A DNA stretch of 64,000 bases from JAWXBA01 sp048499805 (GCA_048499805.1 JASNZF010000005.1:186001-250000); one strand, 5' to 3'; counted from the first letter of the stretch, positions 7,785 to 16,439 are shown. Notes: generated by a model not told the origin, from the letters alone. Program-made: numbers and translations.

Positions 7785-10181
7785 ATGCCGTCCCCCCTTG
7801 TGCCTGCTCCCCACCAGGAGCCCTCCGCCCTGGCCGCCTACGCGAGCGCCTCGCCCCCGATGCCGTCCCTGGGGGAGCCGCACGCCGACCCTCTCAAGGT
7901 GTTGACCCGGCTGATCGCCAGCCTGCGCCGGTTCCGGTGGCTGATCCTCATCCTGACCCTCGCCGGCCTGGGGGGCGGGTTCCTGGCCACCCGGTTCATC
8001 GAGCCGGTCTATGAGGTGCAGGCCTCGGTGTGGATCGAGACGCCGTCGAGCCAGGCCGGCAACCGGGGGCCGATCCAAGGCAATGAGCTCCTCGCCAGCG
8101 GGGCCTGGGTGGAGTTGCTGCGGCAGTTCACCGTCCTGGACCCGGTGGTGATCGAGCGCAAGCTCTACCTGCCCGCGGCGGCCGGCCGGGACTCCGCCCT
8201 GTTCAGCGGCTTCAACCTGTCCCTCGAGCAGCGGATCCTGTTCGGCAAGTACGAACTCACGGTCTCGGATGACGGTCGCCAGCTCGAGCTGGCCCACGTC
8301 AACAACCTTCGGATGCAGCGGGGCACCGTGGGCGATTCCCTGGGCCGGGAGTTCGGATTCCTCTGGGTCCCGCGCCCGGACCCGGAGCACCACGGCAAGA
8401 AGATCACCTTCGAGGTGCTGACCCCGCGCGAGGCCTCGCGCCAGCTTTCCTCCCGGGTCTCGACCAGCCTCCGCCAGGACCGCTTCCTGGTGCTGCAGTA
8501 TGCCGACGCCAACCCGGAACACGCGGCCGCCACCCTGAACGCGCTGGTGACCCGGTTCGTGGACGAGGCCGCCAAGCAGAAGCGGGAGCGGCTCAAGCTG
8601 TACGTGGAGGAGCTGGACGTGCAGGTGGAGCAGGCCCAGCAGCGCCTGACCGCCGCGGAGAACGCCCTCGAGAGCTTCAAGGTCCGGACGGTGACCGATC
8701 CCCGCGAGGACATCCCGATGGCCGCGGGGCTCCAGATGACGACCCCGACGGTCTACGGCAGCTACTTCCAGCAGAGCCAGGCCCTGGAGAACCTCCGCCG
8801 CGACCGCAAGTCGATCGAGGATGTGCTCAGCCGGGTGGACCGCGAGGCGGCGGTCGATGCCTTCCACACGATCCCCTCCGTGAAGGGCGCCCCGGACCTC
8901 CAGCGGGTCCTCTCGGAACTCTCGATCATGGAGGCCCAGCTCCGCGATTCCCTGGCGCGGTACACCGAGGACTATCGCGGCGTCCGGCTGCTCCGTGAGC
9001 GGATCCGGTTCGCCCGCACCAACACCATCCCGATGTACGCCCAGGCGCTGATTGCCCAGATGCAGATCCAGGAGCGCGACCTCGAGCAGCTCCTGGCGGC
9101 GCAGGGGGCGGAGATGCGCAGCATCCCGACCCGGGTCAGCCAGGAGAACAAGCTGACCCGCGACAAGATCCAGGCGGAGGCGATGTTCGTCCGCCTGGAC
9201 AACGCCAAGCTCGAGGCCCGGCTGGCCGAGGCCAGTGCGATCCCCGAGGTCCGCCAGAACGACGTCGCCATCCCGCCAACCCGGCCGACCAAGAACACCG
9301 CCCCGGCGCTGATCTTCTTTGGCCTGGTGATCGGCCTCGGCTCGGGCCTGGCCATCGCCCTCCTGGCCGACCGGCTGGACCCGCGCTTCCGGTACCCGGA
9401 GCAGGTTTCCCAGGGCCTTGGGCTGCCGATCCTCGGGACGATTCCCGAGATCCGCCGTGCCAAGGGGATGCGCAGCACCCCCGAGGAGGCTGCCCAGGTG
9501 ATCGAGGCGTTCCGCTCGGTGCGCCTCAACCTGGCCCACTCCTTCGAGTCCCAGGGGCCAATCATCCTGACCATCTCCAGCCCCTCCCCGGGGGATGGCA
9601 AGTCGCTGATCTCCTCCAACCTGGCGCTCTCCTTTGCGGAAGCCGGGTACCGGACCATCCTGGTCGATGGCGACACCCGCCGCGGGGAGCTGCACCGGAC
9701 CTTTGGCGCCGATCGCCGGCCGGGGCTGGTCGATGCCCTGCTGGGCCACGCCGAGCTGTCGGGCATCCTGCGGCCGACCACCCATCCCAACCTGATGCTG
9801 ATTCCCTGCGGCACCCGCCGGTCCCAGTCCCCGGAGTTGCTGGGGTCGGCCCGGATGCAGGAGCTGGTGGCCAAGCTCAAGGGCGCCTACGATGTCGTCC
9901 TGGTGGACAGCCCGCCGCTGGGCGCGGGGATCGACCCGTTCGTGCTGGCGACGGCCTGTGGCAACCTGGTGCTGGTGCTGCGGGCGGGAGAAACCGACCG
10001 GCAGCTCGCCGAGGCGAAGCTGCAGGTGCTCGACCGCCTGCCGGTCCGGCTCCTGGGGGCCATCCTCAACGATGTCCGGGTGGGCCACGGCGCCTACAAG
10101 TACGACGCGTACAGCTATGGCTACCTGGCCGAGGACGAGCGGCCGAAGCTGGCAGCGGAAGCGGCGGCGGCCACCGAGTAG
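7785..10181 (+). CDS. Polysaccharide co-polymerase fused to a bacterial tyrosine kinase (Wzz-Wzc type)
   Basis: This is a 798-residue inner-membrane protein that sets EPS chain length and regulates export. A membrane segment at ~40-65 (LILILTLAGLGGGFLA) starts the Wzz domain. A long periplasmic coiled-coil region (~270-490) follows, then a second membrane segment near 505-530. The cytoplasmic BY-kinase domain has Walker A SPSPGDGKS (~600), Walker A' ILVDGDTRRG and Walker B VVLVDSPP. A C-terminal tyrosine cluster (YKYDAYSYGY, ~772-781) is the expected autophosphorylation tail. The ATG at 7785 has GGGAG about 10 nt upstream; an in-frame extension to 7662 is not needed. It is the first gene of the plus-strand EPS region and is followed by a strong terminator. 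It converges on the response regulator gene that ends at 10295. Confidence 0.92.
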   Translation: MPSPLVPAPHQEPSALAAYASASPPMPSLGEPHADPLKVLTRLIASLRRFRWLILILTLAGLGGGFLATRFIEPVYEVQASVWIETPSSQAGNRGPIQGNELLASGAWVELLRQFTVLDPVVIERKLYLPAAAGRDSALFSGFNLSLEQRILFGKYELTVSDDGRQLELAHVNNLRMQRGTVGDSLGREFGFLWVPRPDPEHHGKKITFEVLTPREASRQLSSRVSTSLRQDRFLVLQYADANPEHAAATLNALVTRFVDEAAKQKRERLKLYVEELDVQVEQAQQRLTAAENALESFKVRTVTDPREDIPMAAGLQMTTPTVYGSYFQQSQALENLRRDRKSIEDVLSRVDREAAVDAFHTIPSVKGAPDLQRVLSELSIMEAQLRDSLARYTEDYRGVRLLRERIRFARTNTIPMYAQALIAQMQIQERDLEQLLAAQGAEMRSIPTRVSQENKLTRDKIQAEAMFVRLDNAKLEARLAEASAIPEVRQNDVAIPPTRPTKNTAPALIFFGLVIGLGSGLAIALLADRLDPRFRYPEQVSQGLGLPILGTIPEIRRAKGMRSTPEEAAQVIEAFRSVRLNLAHSFESQGPIILTISSPSPGDGKSLISSNLALSFAEAGYRTILVDGDTRRGELHRTFGADRRPGLVDALLGHAELSGILRPTTHPNLMLIPCGTRRSQSPELLGSARMQELVAKLKGAYDVVLVDSPPLGAGIDPFVLATACGNLVLVLRAGETDRQLAEAKLQVLDRLPVRLLGAILNDVRVGHGAYKYDAYSYGYLAEDERPKLAAEAAAATE

Positions 10182-10201
10182 CCCGGCCCCCTCGCCAACG
10201 G

Positions 10202-10239
10202 AAAGGGCCCACGGACCGCTGCTCGGTCCGTGGGCCTTT
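10202..10239. terminator. Bidirectional terminator hairpin
   Basis: A ~16-bp stem with one bulged base (AAAGGGCCCACGGACCG pairing with CGGTCCGTGGGCCTTT) and a 5-nt loop lies 20 bp after the kinase stop. Both flanks have short T/A runs, so it can serve both the plus-strand kinase gene and the minus-strand gene that ends at 10295. Confidence 0.8.
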
Positions 10240-10294
10240 GCCTATCGCTGGATCTGCCTGCGGGCGCGCGGGTGGCGCCGGGAGTGGGGTGAGC

Positions 10295-11188
10295 TCAGGC
10301 GGCCACTTCGCGCATCGCCGCCTGGGCACGCTGGAGCATCTCGCTGACGTCCATCTCGCCGGCGCCGTAGTCGCTGACGGCGCAGTAACCCGCGCGGAGG
10401 GCAACGCCCTGGCCGTCCCCTCCGGAGGCGGTCCCCTGCTTCGCCGCGGCGGTGATCCGGTCGACCAGCGCCCGGGCCCCCTCCGCCGTGGTGGCCGGGG
10501 CCACCAGTGCGAAGTCGAGCGCCCCGAGGCGGCCAACCACGTCGGCGGTCCGGCCGACCCGCTGGAAGGTCCCGCCGATCTGCCGCGCCATGTCGGCGGC
10601 GGCCTCGAGGGCGTCGGCCAGCCCGTCCTCCTGCATGCCGAAGACGACGCAGGCCAGCGGCTGGCGCTGCCGGGAGGCCTCGGCGCCCACTTCGCGCGCG
10701 CGCCGCTCCAGTCCGCGGGCGTTGTAGAGCCCGGTCAGCTCGTCAATCAGCGATTCCCGCCGGACCTGGTCGGCATGCTGCTTGGCCTCGAGGAAGGTGC
10801 GCAGCTTGAAGGTCACGATCTCGGCGTCGAGCGGCTGCCCGAAGAACTCCCAGGCCCCCGCCTCGCAGGCCTCCAGCCGCTGGCTGCGGCCGGCCGGCCC
10901 GGCCGTCGTGATCACCACCGGGAGCATCGGCCCGAGGGCTGCGGGATCCCGCAGCAGGCGGCAGACGGTGGGCCCATCCATGTCGGGGAGCTGGCGGTCC
11001 AGGATCACCAGGTCGGGGCGCTCGGCCAGGGCGCGGTCCAGCGCCTGGCGCCCGGTGTAGGCGCGCAGGACGGCATAACCTTCGGCCTCCAGGATCGACT
11101 CCAGGGACCGGGCCGTCCACTCCTGATCGTTGGCGATCAGCACGAGCGGCGGCTTTTCCCTGGGAGTACCGGATGTCGAAGCAATCAT
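10295..11188 (-). CDS. Response regulator with a degenerate GGDEF domain
   Basis: The 297-residue product has an N-terminal receiver-like domain (~15-135; LVILDRQLPDMDGP with the phospho-Asp and TTAGP) followed by a GGDEF-type fold. That fold starts with the typical DELTGLYN signature (~145-152). The active-site loop that should read GG(D/E)EF reads GRLGALDF in this protein, so diguanylate cyclase activity is unlikely; a nucleotide-sensing or protein-contact role is inferred. The receiver also departs from consensus: the LIANDQE segment has only one of the usual acidic pair, and the residue usually Lys is replaced near FFGQPLD. The ATG at 11188 was chosen over a GTG at 11203; neither has a clear ribosome site. 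It lies opposite to the surrounding EPS genes and is divergent from wza. Confidence 0.8.
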   Translation of the reverse strand: MIASTSGTPREKPPLVLIANDQEWTARSLESILEAEGYAVLRAYTGRQALDRALAERPDLVILDRQLPDMDGPTVCRLLRDPAALGPMLPVVITTAGPAGRSQRLEACEAGAWEFFGQPLDAEIVTFKLRTFLEAKQHADQVRRESLIDELTGLYNARGLERRAREVGAEASRQRQPLACVVFGMQEDGLADALEAAADMARQIGGTFQRVGRTADVVGRLGALDFALVAPATTAEGARALVDRITAAAKQGTASGGDGQGVALRAGYCAVSDYGAGEMDVSEMLQRAQAAMREVAA

Positions 11189-11260
11189 GTCTGTGGCGTC
11201 CACGCACGCGAGGGGAAGAACCCGACGAGGTCAGAGGTGTCGACCCAACTCAGGCCGAAG

Positions 11261-11278
11261 TGTTGCACCGGCTCAACA
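11261..11278. promoter_or_regulatory. TGTTGC-N6-GCAACA-type inverted repeat (copy B)
   Basis: TGTTGC-ACCGGC-TCAACA matches the repeat at 7641 and 47236 at 11 of 12 fixed positions. It lies about 300 bp upstream of the predicted wza start point and about 75 bp upstream of the minus-strand regulator gene, so it could serve either. Confidence 0.45.
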
Positions 11279-11540
11279 CTAGAAACGCAAAAAGCGATGG
11301 GTCCGCGAAGTTTACCAATCAAGCCGGAAATGCCAATAAGATCAACGGTCAGAACAATTTAGGAGCAATTGACGGGTCGGCGACCGTGCCAACAGCCCAG
11401 CCGTGGGGTGTCGAGCTTCACGGCAGTTGGTTCAAGATCCATGCGAGAACAGAACCCACCGCCCAGCTCCTCCCGAATGGCGCCGACGCCACAGGGCCAG
11501 GCCTGTCCCTGGGGTGGAAGGGGTCCCCCGGCCGGCGGCG

Positions 11541-11556
11541 CGGCCCAGCAGTTGCA
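11541..11556 (+). promoter_or_regulatory. Sigma-54 promoter upstream of wza
   Basis: CGGCCCA-GCAG-TTGCA has GG (11542-11543) and GC (11554-11555) 10 nt apart and a full TTGCA -12 box. The predicted start is near 11567, giving a ~74-nt leader. An alternative sigma-70 reading (TTGCAT, 15-nt spacer, TATATT at 11573) cannot be excluded. Confidence 0.6.
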
Positions 11557-11640
11557 TGGGAAGGCACTGCTCTATATTGGGATACCCTCCCCGGCGACCC
11601 TCCGCCCGGGACTCGACCCCTGCATCGAAACGGAAGCTCC

Positions 11641-12429
11641 ATGCGCCGTCCCCAGTTGCTTCTCCTGCTGCTCGCCGCCGGGGCCCTGCCCGCCCGGGTC
11701 GAGGCCCAGATCCCGACGCCGATCACCTATGGTGACGGCCGCCGTGCGCAGGCCACCCGGGAGGAGCTCCAGGCGACGCTGGCGGAGATCGAGAAGATCG
11801 TGTCCTCGCCGGGGTACAGCGCCCGGATGCGGGATGCCCGGCGTCGCGAGGCCGAACTGATCCGCGAGCGCCTGGACACCGGCGACCTCCAGGTGGGCGA
11901 CGCCATCATCCTGACCGTCCTGGGCGAGCCGCAATTCAGCAATACCTTCCTGATCGGCCCCGGCCGGGTGCTGTCGCTCCCCGGCATGCCCGACATCCCG
12001 CTGCGCGGGGTGCTGCGCTCCGAGGCCCAGGGATACATGACCGAGGCCCTGAGCAAGCAGTTGCGCGACCCGCAGGTGCAGGTGCAGACCAACATCCGGC
12101 TGACCTTCACGGGGGCGGTCGCCCGCGCGGGGTACTACCAGGTCCCGGCCGACATCATGCCCACCGACGCGATCATGACCGTGGCCGGCGGCTTCGCGGG
12201 TGGCGCCGATCCCAATCGGACGATCATCCGCCGGCAGGGCCGCGAGATCTGGTCGCGCGAGGCGTTCCAGGACGCCCTCCTGCGGGGAATGACCCTGGAC
12301 CAGCTGAACCTGCGCACCAACGATGAGATCGTGGTCCAGGCCAGCGGCAAGACCTCCTGGCAGGCCGTCGTCGGCGTACTCGGGGCCGTCAGTTCGGTCA
12401 CGTGGCTGTTTCTCCGCGTCCTCAGGTAA
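11641..12429 (+). CDS. Polysaccharide biosynthesis/export protein (Wza family)
   Basis: The 262-residue product has a signal peptide (RRPQLLLLLLAAGALPARVEA, cleavage near residue 24) with no lipobox Cys. A PF02563-type polysaccharide export domain follows (~85-170; LQVGDAIILTVLGEP, FLIGPGRVLSLPGM), then a SLBB-like segment (TGAVARAGYYQVPADIMPTDAIMTVAGG). A C-terminal hydrophobic helix (TSWQAVVGVLGAVSSVTWLFL) could anchor it or form the outer-membrane barrel helix, as in Wza. It would form the outer-membrane channel for the EPS. The start ATG at 11641 follows GGAAG by 4 nt. The sugar transferase gene begins 23 bp later, so they are co-transcribed. Confidence 0.9.
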   Translation: MRRPQLLLLLLAAGALPARVEAQIPTPITYGDGRRAQATREELQATLAEIEKIVSSPGYSARMRDARRREAELIRERLDTGDLQVGDAIILTVLGEPQFSNTFLIGPGRVLSLPGMPDIPLRGVLRSEAQGYMTEALSKQLRDPQVQVQTNIRLTFTGAVARAGYYQVPADIMPTDAIMTVAGGFAGGADPNRTIIRRQGREIWSREAFQDALLRGMTLDQLNLRTNDEIVVQASGKTSWQAVVGVLGAVSSVTWLFLRVLR

Positions 12430-12452
12430 CGTGAAATCGGAACCGCGCCGGC

Positions 12453-13193
12453 ATGACCCCCATGGCTGAGCCCACCCGACCTCGCTCCCGCCGCTCGCGC
12501 ACCTCCGGCCGCCACCTCCGGCTGGTCGAGGCGGCCGCGCGGCGTGACCGGCGCGACCAGCGCGCCCGGCGGATCCTGAACGTCGTGGTGGCCGTGATCG
12601 GGATCATCCTCACGCTGCCGATCTGGGTGCTCATCGCCATCGCGATCAAGCTCACCTCCCGCGGGCCGGTGCTCTATACCCAGACCCGGATCGGGGTGGA
12701 CCTCCGGTCGACCGGATCGCAGGAGAACGATCCGCGCCGCAAGCACGACCTGGGCGGGCGCCCCTTCCAGATCTACAAGTTCCGGACGATGACGGTCGAC
12801 GCCGAGGCGGCCACCGGGCCGGTCTGGGCCAGGAAGAACGACACCCGGGTCACCCCGCTCGGCCGCTGGCTGCGCGAGTACCGGCTCGACGAGCTGCCCC
12901 AGTTGATCAACGTGCTCCGGGGCGAGATGAATGTCGTCGGGCCCCGTCCCGAGCGGCCGACGATCTTTGCCCACCTGCGCGAGCAGATTCCGCACTACCA
13001 GCGCCGGCAGCTGACGCGGCCGGGGATCACCGGGCACGCCCAGGTCAACCTGGAGTACGATGGCAGCATCGACGATGTCCGCCAGAAGGTGGAGTACGAC
13101 CTCGAGTACATCGACCGGGCCAGCTTCTGGGAGGACCTCAAGATCATGATCAACACCATTCCCGTCATGCTGTTCCGCCGGGGATCCCGCTAG
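12453..13193 (+). CDS. Priming sugar-1-phosphate transferase (WcaJ/PglC family)
   Basis: The 246-residue enzyme transfers a sugar-phosphate from a UDP-sugar to undecaprenyl phosphate, the first membrane step of EPS repeat synthesis. After a basic N-terminal tail there is one hydrophobic segment (~41-66; VVVAVIGIILTLPIWVLIAIAI). The conserved core follows: GPVLYTQTRIG, the KFRTM motif, the DELPQLINVLRGEMNVVGPRPE signature and the RPGITGHAQVN loop. It is the compact form without the N-terminal CoA-binding-like domain found in full-length WcaJ. ATG 12453 is used; ATG 12462 is an in-frame alternative. The exosortase gene begins directly after its stop codon. Confidence 0.92.
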   Translation: MTPMAEPTRPRSRRSRTSGRHLRLVEAAARRDRRDQRARRILNVVVAVIGIILTLPIWVLIAIAIKLTSRGPVLYTQTRIGVDLRSTGSQENDPRRKHDLGGRPFQIYKFRTMTVDAEAATGPVWARKNDTRVTPLGRWLREYRLDELPQLINVLRGEMNVVGPRPERPTIFAHLREQIPHYQRRQLTRPGITGHAQVNLEYDGSIDDVRQKVEYDLEYIDRASFWEDLKIMINTIPVMLFRRGSR

Positions 13194-13194
13194 G

Positions 13195-14091
13195 ATGTCG
13201 TCCCCCGCCAGTCCGGCGGTCTCGTCCCGCGCCCGGTTGGGTGGGTGGGACCTGGGTGCGATGCTGCCCTGGTTCCTCCTGGCGGTGGCGTTCCTGGTGC
13301 TGTTCTGGCGCCCCGCCATGCTCCTGGGCCGGGACTGGTGGAACGACCCGGAATCCGGCCACGGCCTCCTGCTGGCGCCGGTCTCGATCTGGCTGGCCTG
13401 GAAGAGCGGGCTGCTGCCCGATCGCCGGGCCGCGCCGGGGTGGGGGGCGCTGATCCTGCTGGGCGCCGTGCTGCTGCGCGGCGCCTCGGAACTGGCCGCC
13501 GAGCTCCTCACCATGCGGATGTCGCTGGTGCTGGCGCTCCTGGGCCTCGTGGTCTACTACTGGGGGACCCGGCAGGCCCGGTCGTGGTGGCTGCCCTTTG
13601 CCCTGGTGGCGCTGTCGGTCCCGCTTCCCGAGCTGCTCCGCAGCGCCATTGCCCTCCCCCTGCAGTTCGTCGCCTCCGAGATGGGCGCCGCCCTGCTGGA
13701 GTGGCGCCAGATTCCCGTGCACCTGGCCGGGAACGTCATCAGCATCCCGGGGCACCGGCTCTTCGTGGCCGAGGCGTGCAGCGGGCTGCGGTCGCTGACG
13801 GCGCTGATCGCGCTGGGGGTCCTGATGGGGGGGCTCTGGCTGCGGCACCCCGTGAGCCGTGTGGCGCTCCTGGTCATCGCCGTGCCGGTGGCCATCGTGG
13901 TCAACGGGGTGCGGGTCTTCCTGACCGGCTTCCTGATCTTCTTCGTGGACCCCAGCATGGGCGAGGGATTCATGCACGTGACCGAGGGCTGGCTGCTCTT
14001 CCTGGTCTCGTTCGTCCTGGTCGGGCTCGCGGCGGTCATGGTGCGCGCCATTGAAGCGCGGATCGGCAGGGGTCGCCATGCGGAGACCTGA
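13195..14091 (+). CDS. Exosortase (transpeptidase for PEP-CTERM proteins)
   Basis: This 298-residue polytopic membrane enzyme, with about eight predicted segments, is expected to recognise PEP-CTERM tails, cleave them and pass the protein to the surface or to a glycan. The catalytic triad is visible: Cys195 in EACSGLRS, Arg240 in NGVRVFLTGF and His261 in GFMHVTEGW. It starts 1 bp after the sugar-transferase stop and overlaps the next gene by 14 nt, so it belongs to the EPS export operon. Two PEP-CTERM substrates are encoded in the same window (15634-16275 and 47436-48131). It is unfused to EpsI. The exact exosortase subfamily cannot be assigned by eye. Confidence 0.93.
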   Translation: MSSPASPAVSSRARLGGWDLGAMLPWFLLAVAFLVLFWRPAMLLGRDWWNDPESGHGLLLAPVSIWLAWKSGLLPDRRAAPGWGALILLGAVLLRGASELAAELLTMRMSLVLALLGLVVYYWGTRQARSWWLPFALVALSVPLPELLRSAIALPLQFVASEMGAALLEWRQIPVHLAGNVISIPGHRLFVAEACSGLRSLTALIALGVLMGGLWLRHPVSRVALLVIAVPVAIVVNGVRVFLTGFLIFFVDPSMGEGFMHVTEGWLLFLVSFVLVGLAAVMVRAIEARIGRGRHAET

Positions 14092-14746
14092 ACTCCACAA
14101 CTGGATCCCGGTGGGGCTGCTGGGCGTGGGCTGCGCGCTCCTGCTCCTGGCCCGCCAGCAGGAGGTGGTGCCGCTGGTGGCGCCGCTCGACACGACCGTG
14201 CCGGCCACCCTGCTGGACCTCCCCTCGCGCGACCAGGAGATCAGCCCCGAGGAGCAGCGCATCGCCGGGATGTCGAACTATGTCCTGCGGATGTTCGGGA
14301 CCGACTCGATCGCCTACCAGTTCTCGGTGTACGTGGGCTACTACGAGGGCCAGATCCAGGGTTCCAGCATCCATTCCCCGAAGAACTGCCTCCCCGGCGC
14401 CGGCTGGGAACCGATCAGCAGCTCGGTCCGGCCGGTCCAGGTCGGCGGCACCACCCACCAGGTCAATCGCTACCTGTTGGGCAACCAGAACGCGCGGGTC
14501 GTGGTGTACTACTGGTACCAGGGCCGCGGCCGGGTGGCCTGGAACGAATTCGCGGTCAAGTGGGAGTTGATGCGGGACAAGGCGGTGCACGGGCGGAGCG
14601 AGGAGTCGCTGGTGCGGATCGTGGTGCCGGTGCTCGACACCGAGGAGGCGGCCGACGCGACGGCACAGGCCGTCGCCGAGCAGATCATCGAGCCGATCTT
14701 CCGGGCGATGCCGCCGGCCCCGGGGATACCGGCCTCCGCTCCCTGA
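14078..14746 (+). CDS. epsI: EpsI-family exosortase-associated protein
   Basis: The 222-residue product has an N-terminal membrane anchor (~10-28; IPVGLLGVGCALLLLA) and a periplasmic EpsI domain. The domain carries the characteristic HSPKNCLPGAGWEP segment with its single conserved Cys, and VVVYYWYQGRGR further on. EpsI is a regular partner of exosortases and of EPS export; its biochemical function is unknown. ATG 14078 has AGGGG about 6 nt upstream and overlaps the exosortase stop. A strong hairpin 45 bp downstream ends the operon. Confidence 0.88.
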   Translation: MRRPELHNWIPVGLLGVGCALLLLARQQEVVPLVAPLDTTVPATLLDLPSRDQEISPEEQRIAGMSNYVLRMFGTDSIAYQFSVYVGYYEGQIQGSSIHSPKNCLPGAGWEPISSSVRPVQVGGTTHQVNRYLLGNQNARVVVYYWYQGRGRVAWNEFAVKWELMRDKAVHGRSEESLVRIVVPVLDTEEAADATAQAVAEQIIEPIFRAMPPAPGIPASAP

Positions 14747-14790
14747 GCAGCGGCACCCCAACCCCGGCGCCGCGGCCGCCCATCAACCAG

Positions 14791-14819
14791 AAGCCCCCGA
14801 CCGGATCGGTCGGGGGCTT
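14791..14819. terminator. Bidirectional terminator hairpin after epsI
   Basis: A perfect 13-bp stem, AAGCCCCCGACCG and its complement around a 3-nt loop, lies between the converging epsI (plus) and small-membrane-protein (minus) genes. Confidence 0.8.
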
Positions 14820-14854
14820 CCTGCATCCGGGGGGCCGGGAGACCCACCCGGCGC

Positions 14855-15376
14855 CTACGCCTTGGGTTCGGCGCCCACCATCAGGGGCGATCCCCGCTGC
14901 CGCCGCACGCTCTCCTTCGGGTCGGACCGCAGCGCCCGGAAGCTCCCGCCCGCCAGCCAGAGCAGGGCCACCGCGCCGGTCAGGTGCTTGACCAGCGCCT
15001 TGCCCACCCCGACATCGAACGCCCACCGCTCGGCCTCGTCCACCCGTCCGCGCAGCTGCACCGCATCGAGCGGGAAGGCCACCATGGTGATCACGAGGAT
15101 GAGCCCGCCCACCAGTCCCAGCGCCACGACCGCCCACAGCATGCGCCGGTGGTCCAGGGTCCGGGCCAGGAGGGCGATCATGGCCACCCCAAGGATCGGG
15201 GAGAGCAGGTAGCCCCCGAGGAGTCCTCCGGCGCCATAGCGCCAGGCGATGGCGCCGGGCTGGAACGGCCAGACCGCCAGGGCAAAGTCCATCGCCGTGA
15301 TCAGGATCAGCAGCCAGGCGGTGCAATAGACCGGGCCTGCCAGGGGACGGAGCCGATCATCGAGGGAGCGTTCCAT
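14855..15376 (-). CDS. Four-helix membrane protein, paralogue of the protein at 48196-48702
   Basis: The 173-residue product has four hydrophobic segments (about residues 16-36, 50-72, 78-100 and 130-150) and no catalytic motif. Its second segment region (DFALAVWPFQPGAIAWRYG...LLSPILGVAMIALLA) aligns with DMALGIFPLQIGNPEWEFG...LPLATMATLLFLAG in the product encoded at 48196-48702. The two are therefore family members, and each lies beside a PEP-CTERM gene. The P-x-Q-x(3)-x-W pattern is reminiscent of HpsJ-like proteins of polysaccharide loci, but that is only a resemblance. The PEP-CTERM gene upstream is separated from it by a terminator. Function is unknown; a role near the exosortase or EPS machinery is inferred from position. 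Confidence 0.7.
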   Translation of the reverse strand: MERSLDDRLRPLAGPVYCTAWLLILITAMDFALAVWPFQPGAIAWRYGAGGLLGGYLLSPILGVAMIALLARTLDHRRMLWAVVALGLVGGLILVITMVAFPLDAVQLRGRVDEAERWAFDVGVGKALVKHLTGAVALLWLAGGSFRALRSDPKESVRRQRGSPLMVGAEPKA

Positions 15377-15519
15377 GTTCTCACTGGAGTGGGGGTGACG
15401 GGTGCCCCCGCGGACCCGCTCGCGGGGAAGGCCCCAACCGGCCTGCCGACCCGTGGGAATGTACCGGGAATCGTGCTCTCAACCTACCCCGGCGGACCTG
15501 CGGGCCGGGGCGAAAGCGA

Positions 15520-15551
15520 AGCGACCGTCCGCACGAGGCGAGACGGTCGCT
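15520..15551 (-). terminator. Terminator after PEP-CTERM gene 1
   Basis: The arms AGCGACCGTC and GACGGTCGCT (10 bp, 12-nt loop) are followed on the minus strand by a moderately T-rich run. They sit 83 bp below the stop at 15634. Confidence 0.6.
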
Positions 15552-15633
15552 CCTTGACCCATCCTGGAAGTCGAACCGATCAGGTGCGCTGGTGCTTCAC
15601 CGACACCGATCGATCAGCCGTGCGTCCTGGACC

Positions 15634-16275
15634 TCAGCTCTTGCGGTTCCGGCGGCGAGTCCGGCCGACGGCCACGAGGCCGAGCAGTCCGGTGGCCACC
15701 AGCGCCATGCTGGCCGGCTCCGGGGTCACGGTGGTGATGAACTCCTGACCGTAGTACTGGGTGTTGGCGGCATCGGCCACGACCCACCAGTACTGGGTGT
15801 TCACCCGGGTGTAGTTCGCCTCGGCGAGGGCGATCCAGGCCGCCTCACCCGGACGGGTGGTGGTCGGCAGCCCCGGGGTCAGGAAGTGCCACATGGCGTA
15901 GTGGATGTCGATGACATCCGAGCTGGTGGCGGCGTACTGCTGCTGCATCGCCAGCCAGGCGGCCTTCTTGTAGTTGTCCAGGTTCGCGAAGCCGAAGTGC
16001 GTCCGGGCGTTGAAGTCGGCCGCGGAGGCGTCGAAGCGGGTGAAGTTCACCGCATTCGGGCTCCGGATCGAGTTCTGGAAGTCGACGCACCAGATGTCGA
16101 GCATCGGCGAACCGGGGGAGGCCAGCATCGCCACGTGGCTGCCCGCCGGACGAAGCGGGTTGAACGTGGTGATGGTCATGATGTCCGACGACGTGGTGGC
16201 GTACGGATTGAACTGCGCCTGTGCGGCGGGGGCCAGGACCAGACCCAGCGCTGCGAGAGCCTTGAGCACCTTCAT
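15634..16275 (-). CDS. PEP-CTERM sorting-domain protein 1
   Basis: The 213-residue secreted protein has an N-terminal signal peptide (MKVLKALAALGLVLAPAAQA, cut before QFNPY). Its C-terminal tail has the textbook order: PEPAS (about residue 186), a hydrophobic segment (MALVATGLLGLVAVG) and an Arg-rich end (RTRRRNRKS). The exosortase encoded at 13195 is the expected processing enzyme. The middle region is rich in aromatic residues and Asn/Thr and matches no family I recognise. The ATG at 16275 has AAGGAAG about 9 nt upstream. A strong sigma-54 promoter lies 165 bp upstream and a terminator follows, so it is a single-gene unit under separate control. Confidence 0.9.
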   Translation of the reverse strand: MKVLKALAALGLVLAPAAQAQFNPYATTSSDIMTITTFNPLRPAGSHVAMLASPGSPMLDIWCVDFQNSIRSPNAVNFTRFDASAADFNARTHFGFANLDNYKKAAWLAMQQQYAATSSDVIDIHYAMWHFLTPGLPTTTRPGEAAWIALAEANYTRVNTQYWWVVADAANTQYYGQEFITTVTPEPASMALVATGLLGLVAVGRTRRRNRKS

Positions 16276-16439
16276 GATCGGTTCTTCCTTTCCAGTGAGA
16301 TCGGCTGCGGGCCGTCCAAAGGGACGGGCAACCGCTGAGGGTGCGGGTCAGGCACCCACGGACCGGCCCGGTGGGCTGGTCGCGAACTTGGTTCGTGCCG
16401 CTGTCAGCAAAGTGAGCAGTAAACTTCGACGACAGTAGG

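Larger units (their letters stand above)
11189..11640. other. Long intergenic region upstream of wza
   Basis: This 452-bp non-coding stretch has an unusually low-GC part (about 11280-11400). It contains the inverted repeat AGTGTTG-N8-CAACACT at 11260-11280, which overlaps a TGTTGC-N6-TCAACA motif copy, and a good sigma-54 promoter at 11541. An in-frame extension of wza across it exists but looks non-coding. No small RNA could be identified by eye. Confidence 0.55.

Noticed and set aside
16388..16406. CGGCACG on the minus strand near PEP-CTERM gene 1
   Set aside because: Good -24 box but the -12 position reads AAGT; the element at 16440 is far better.
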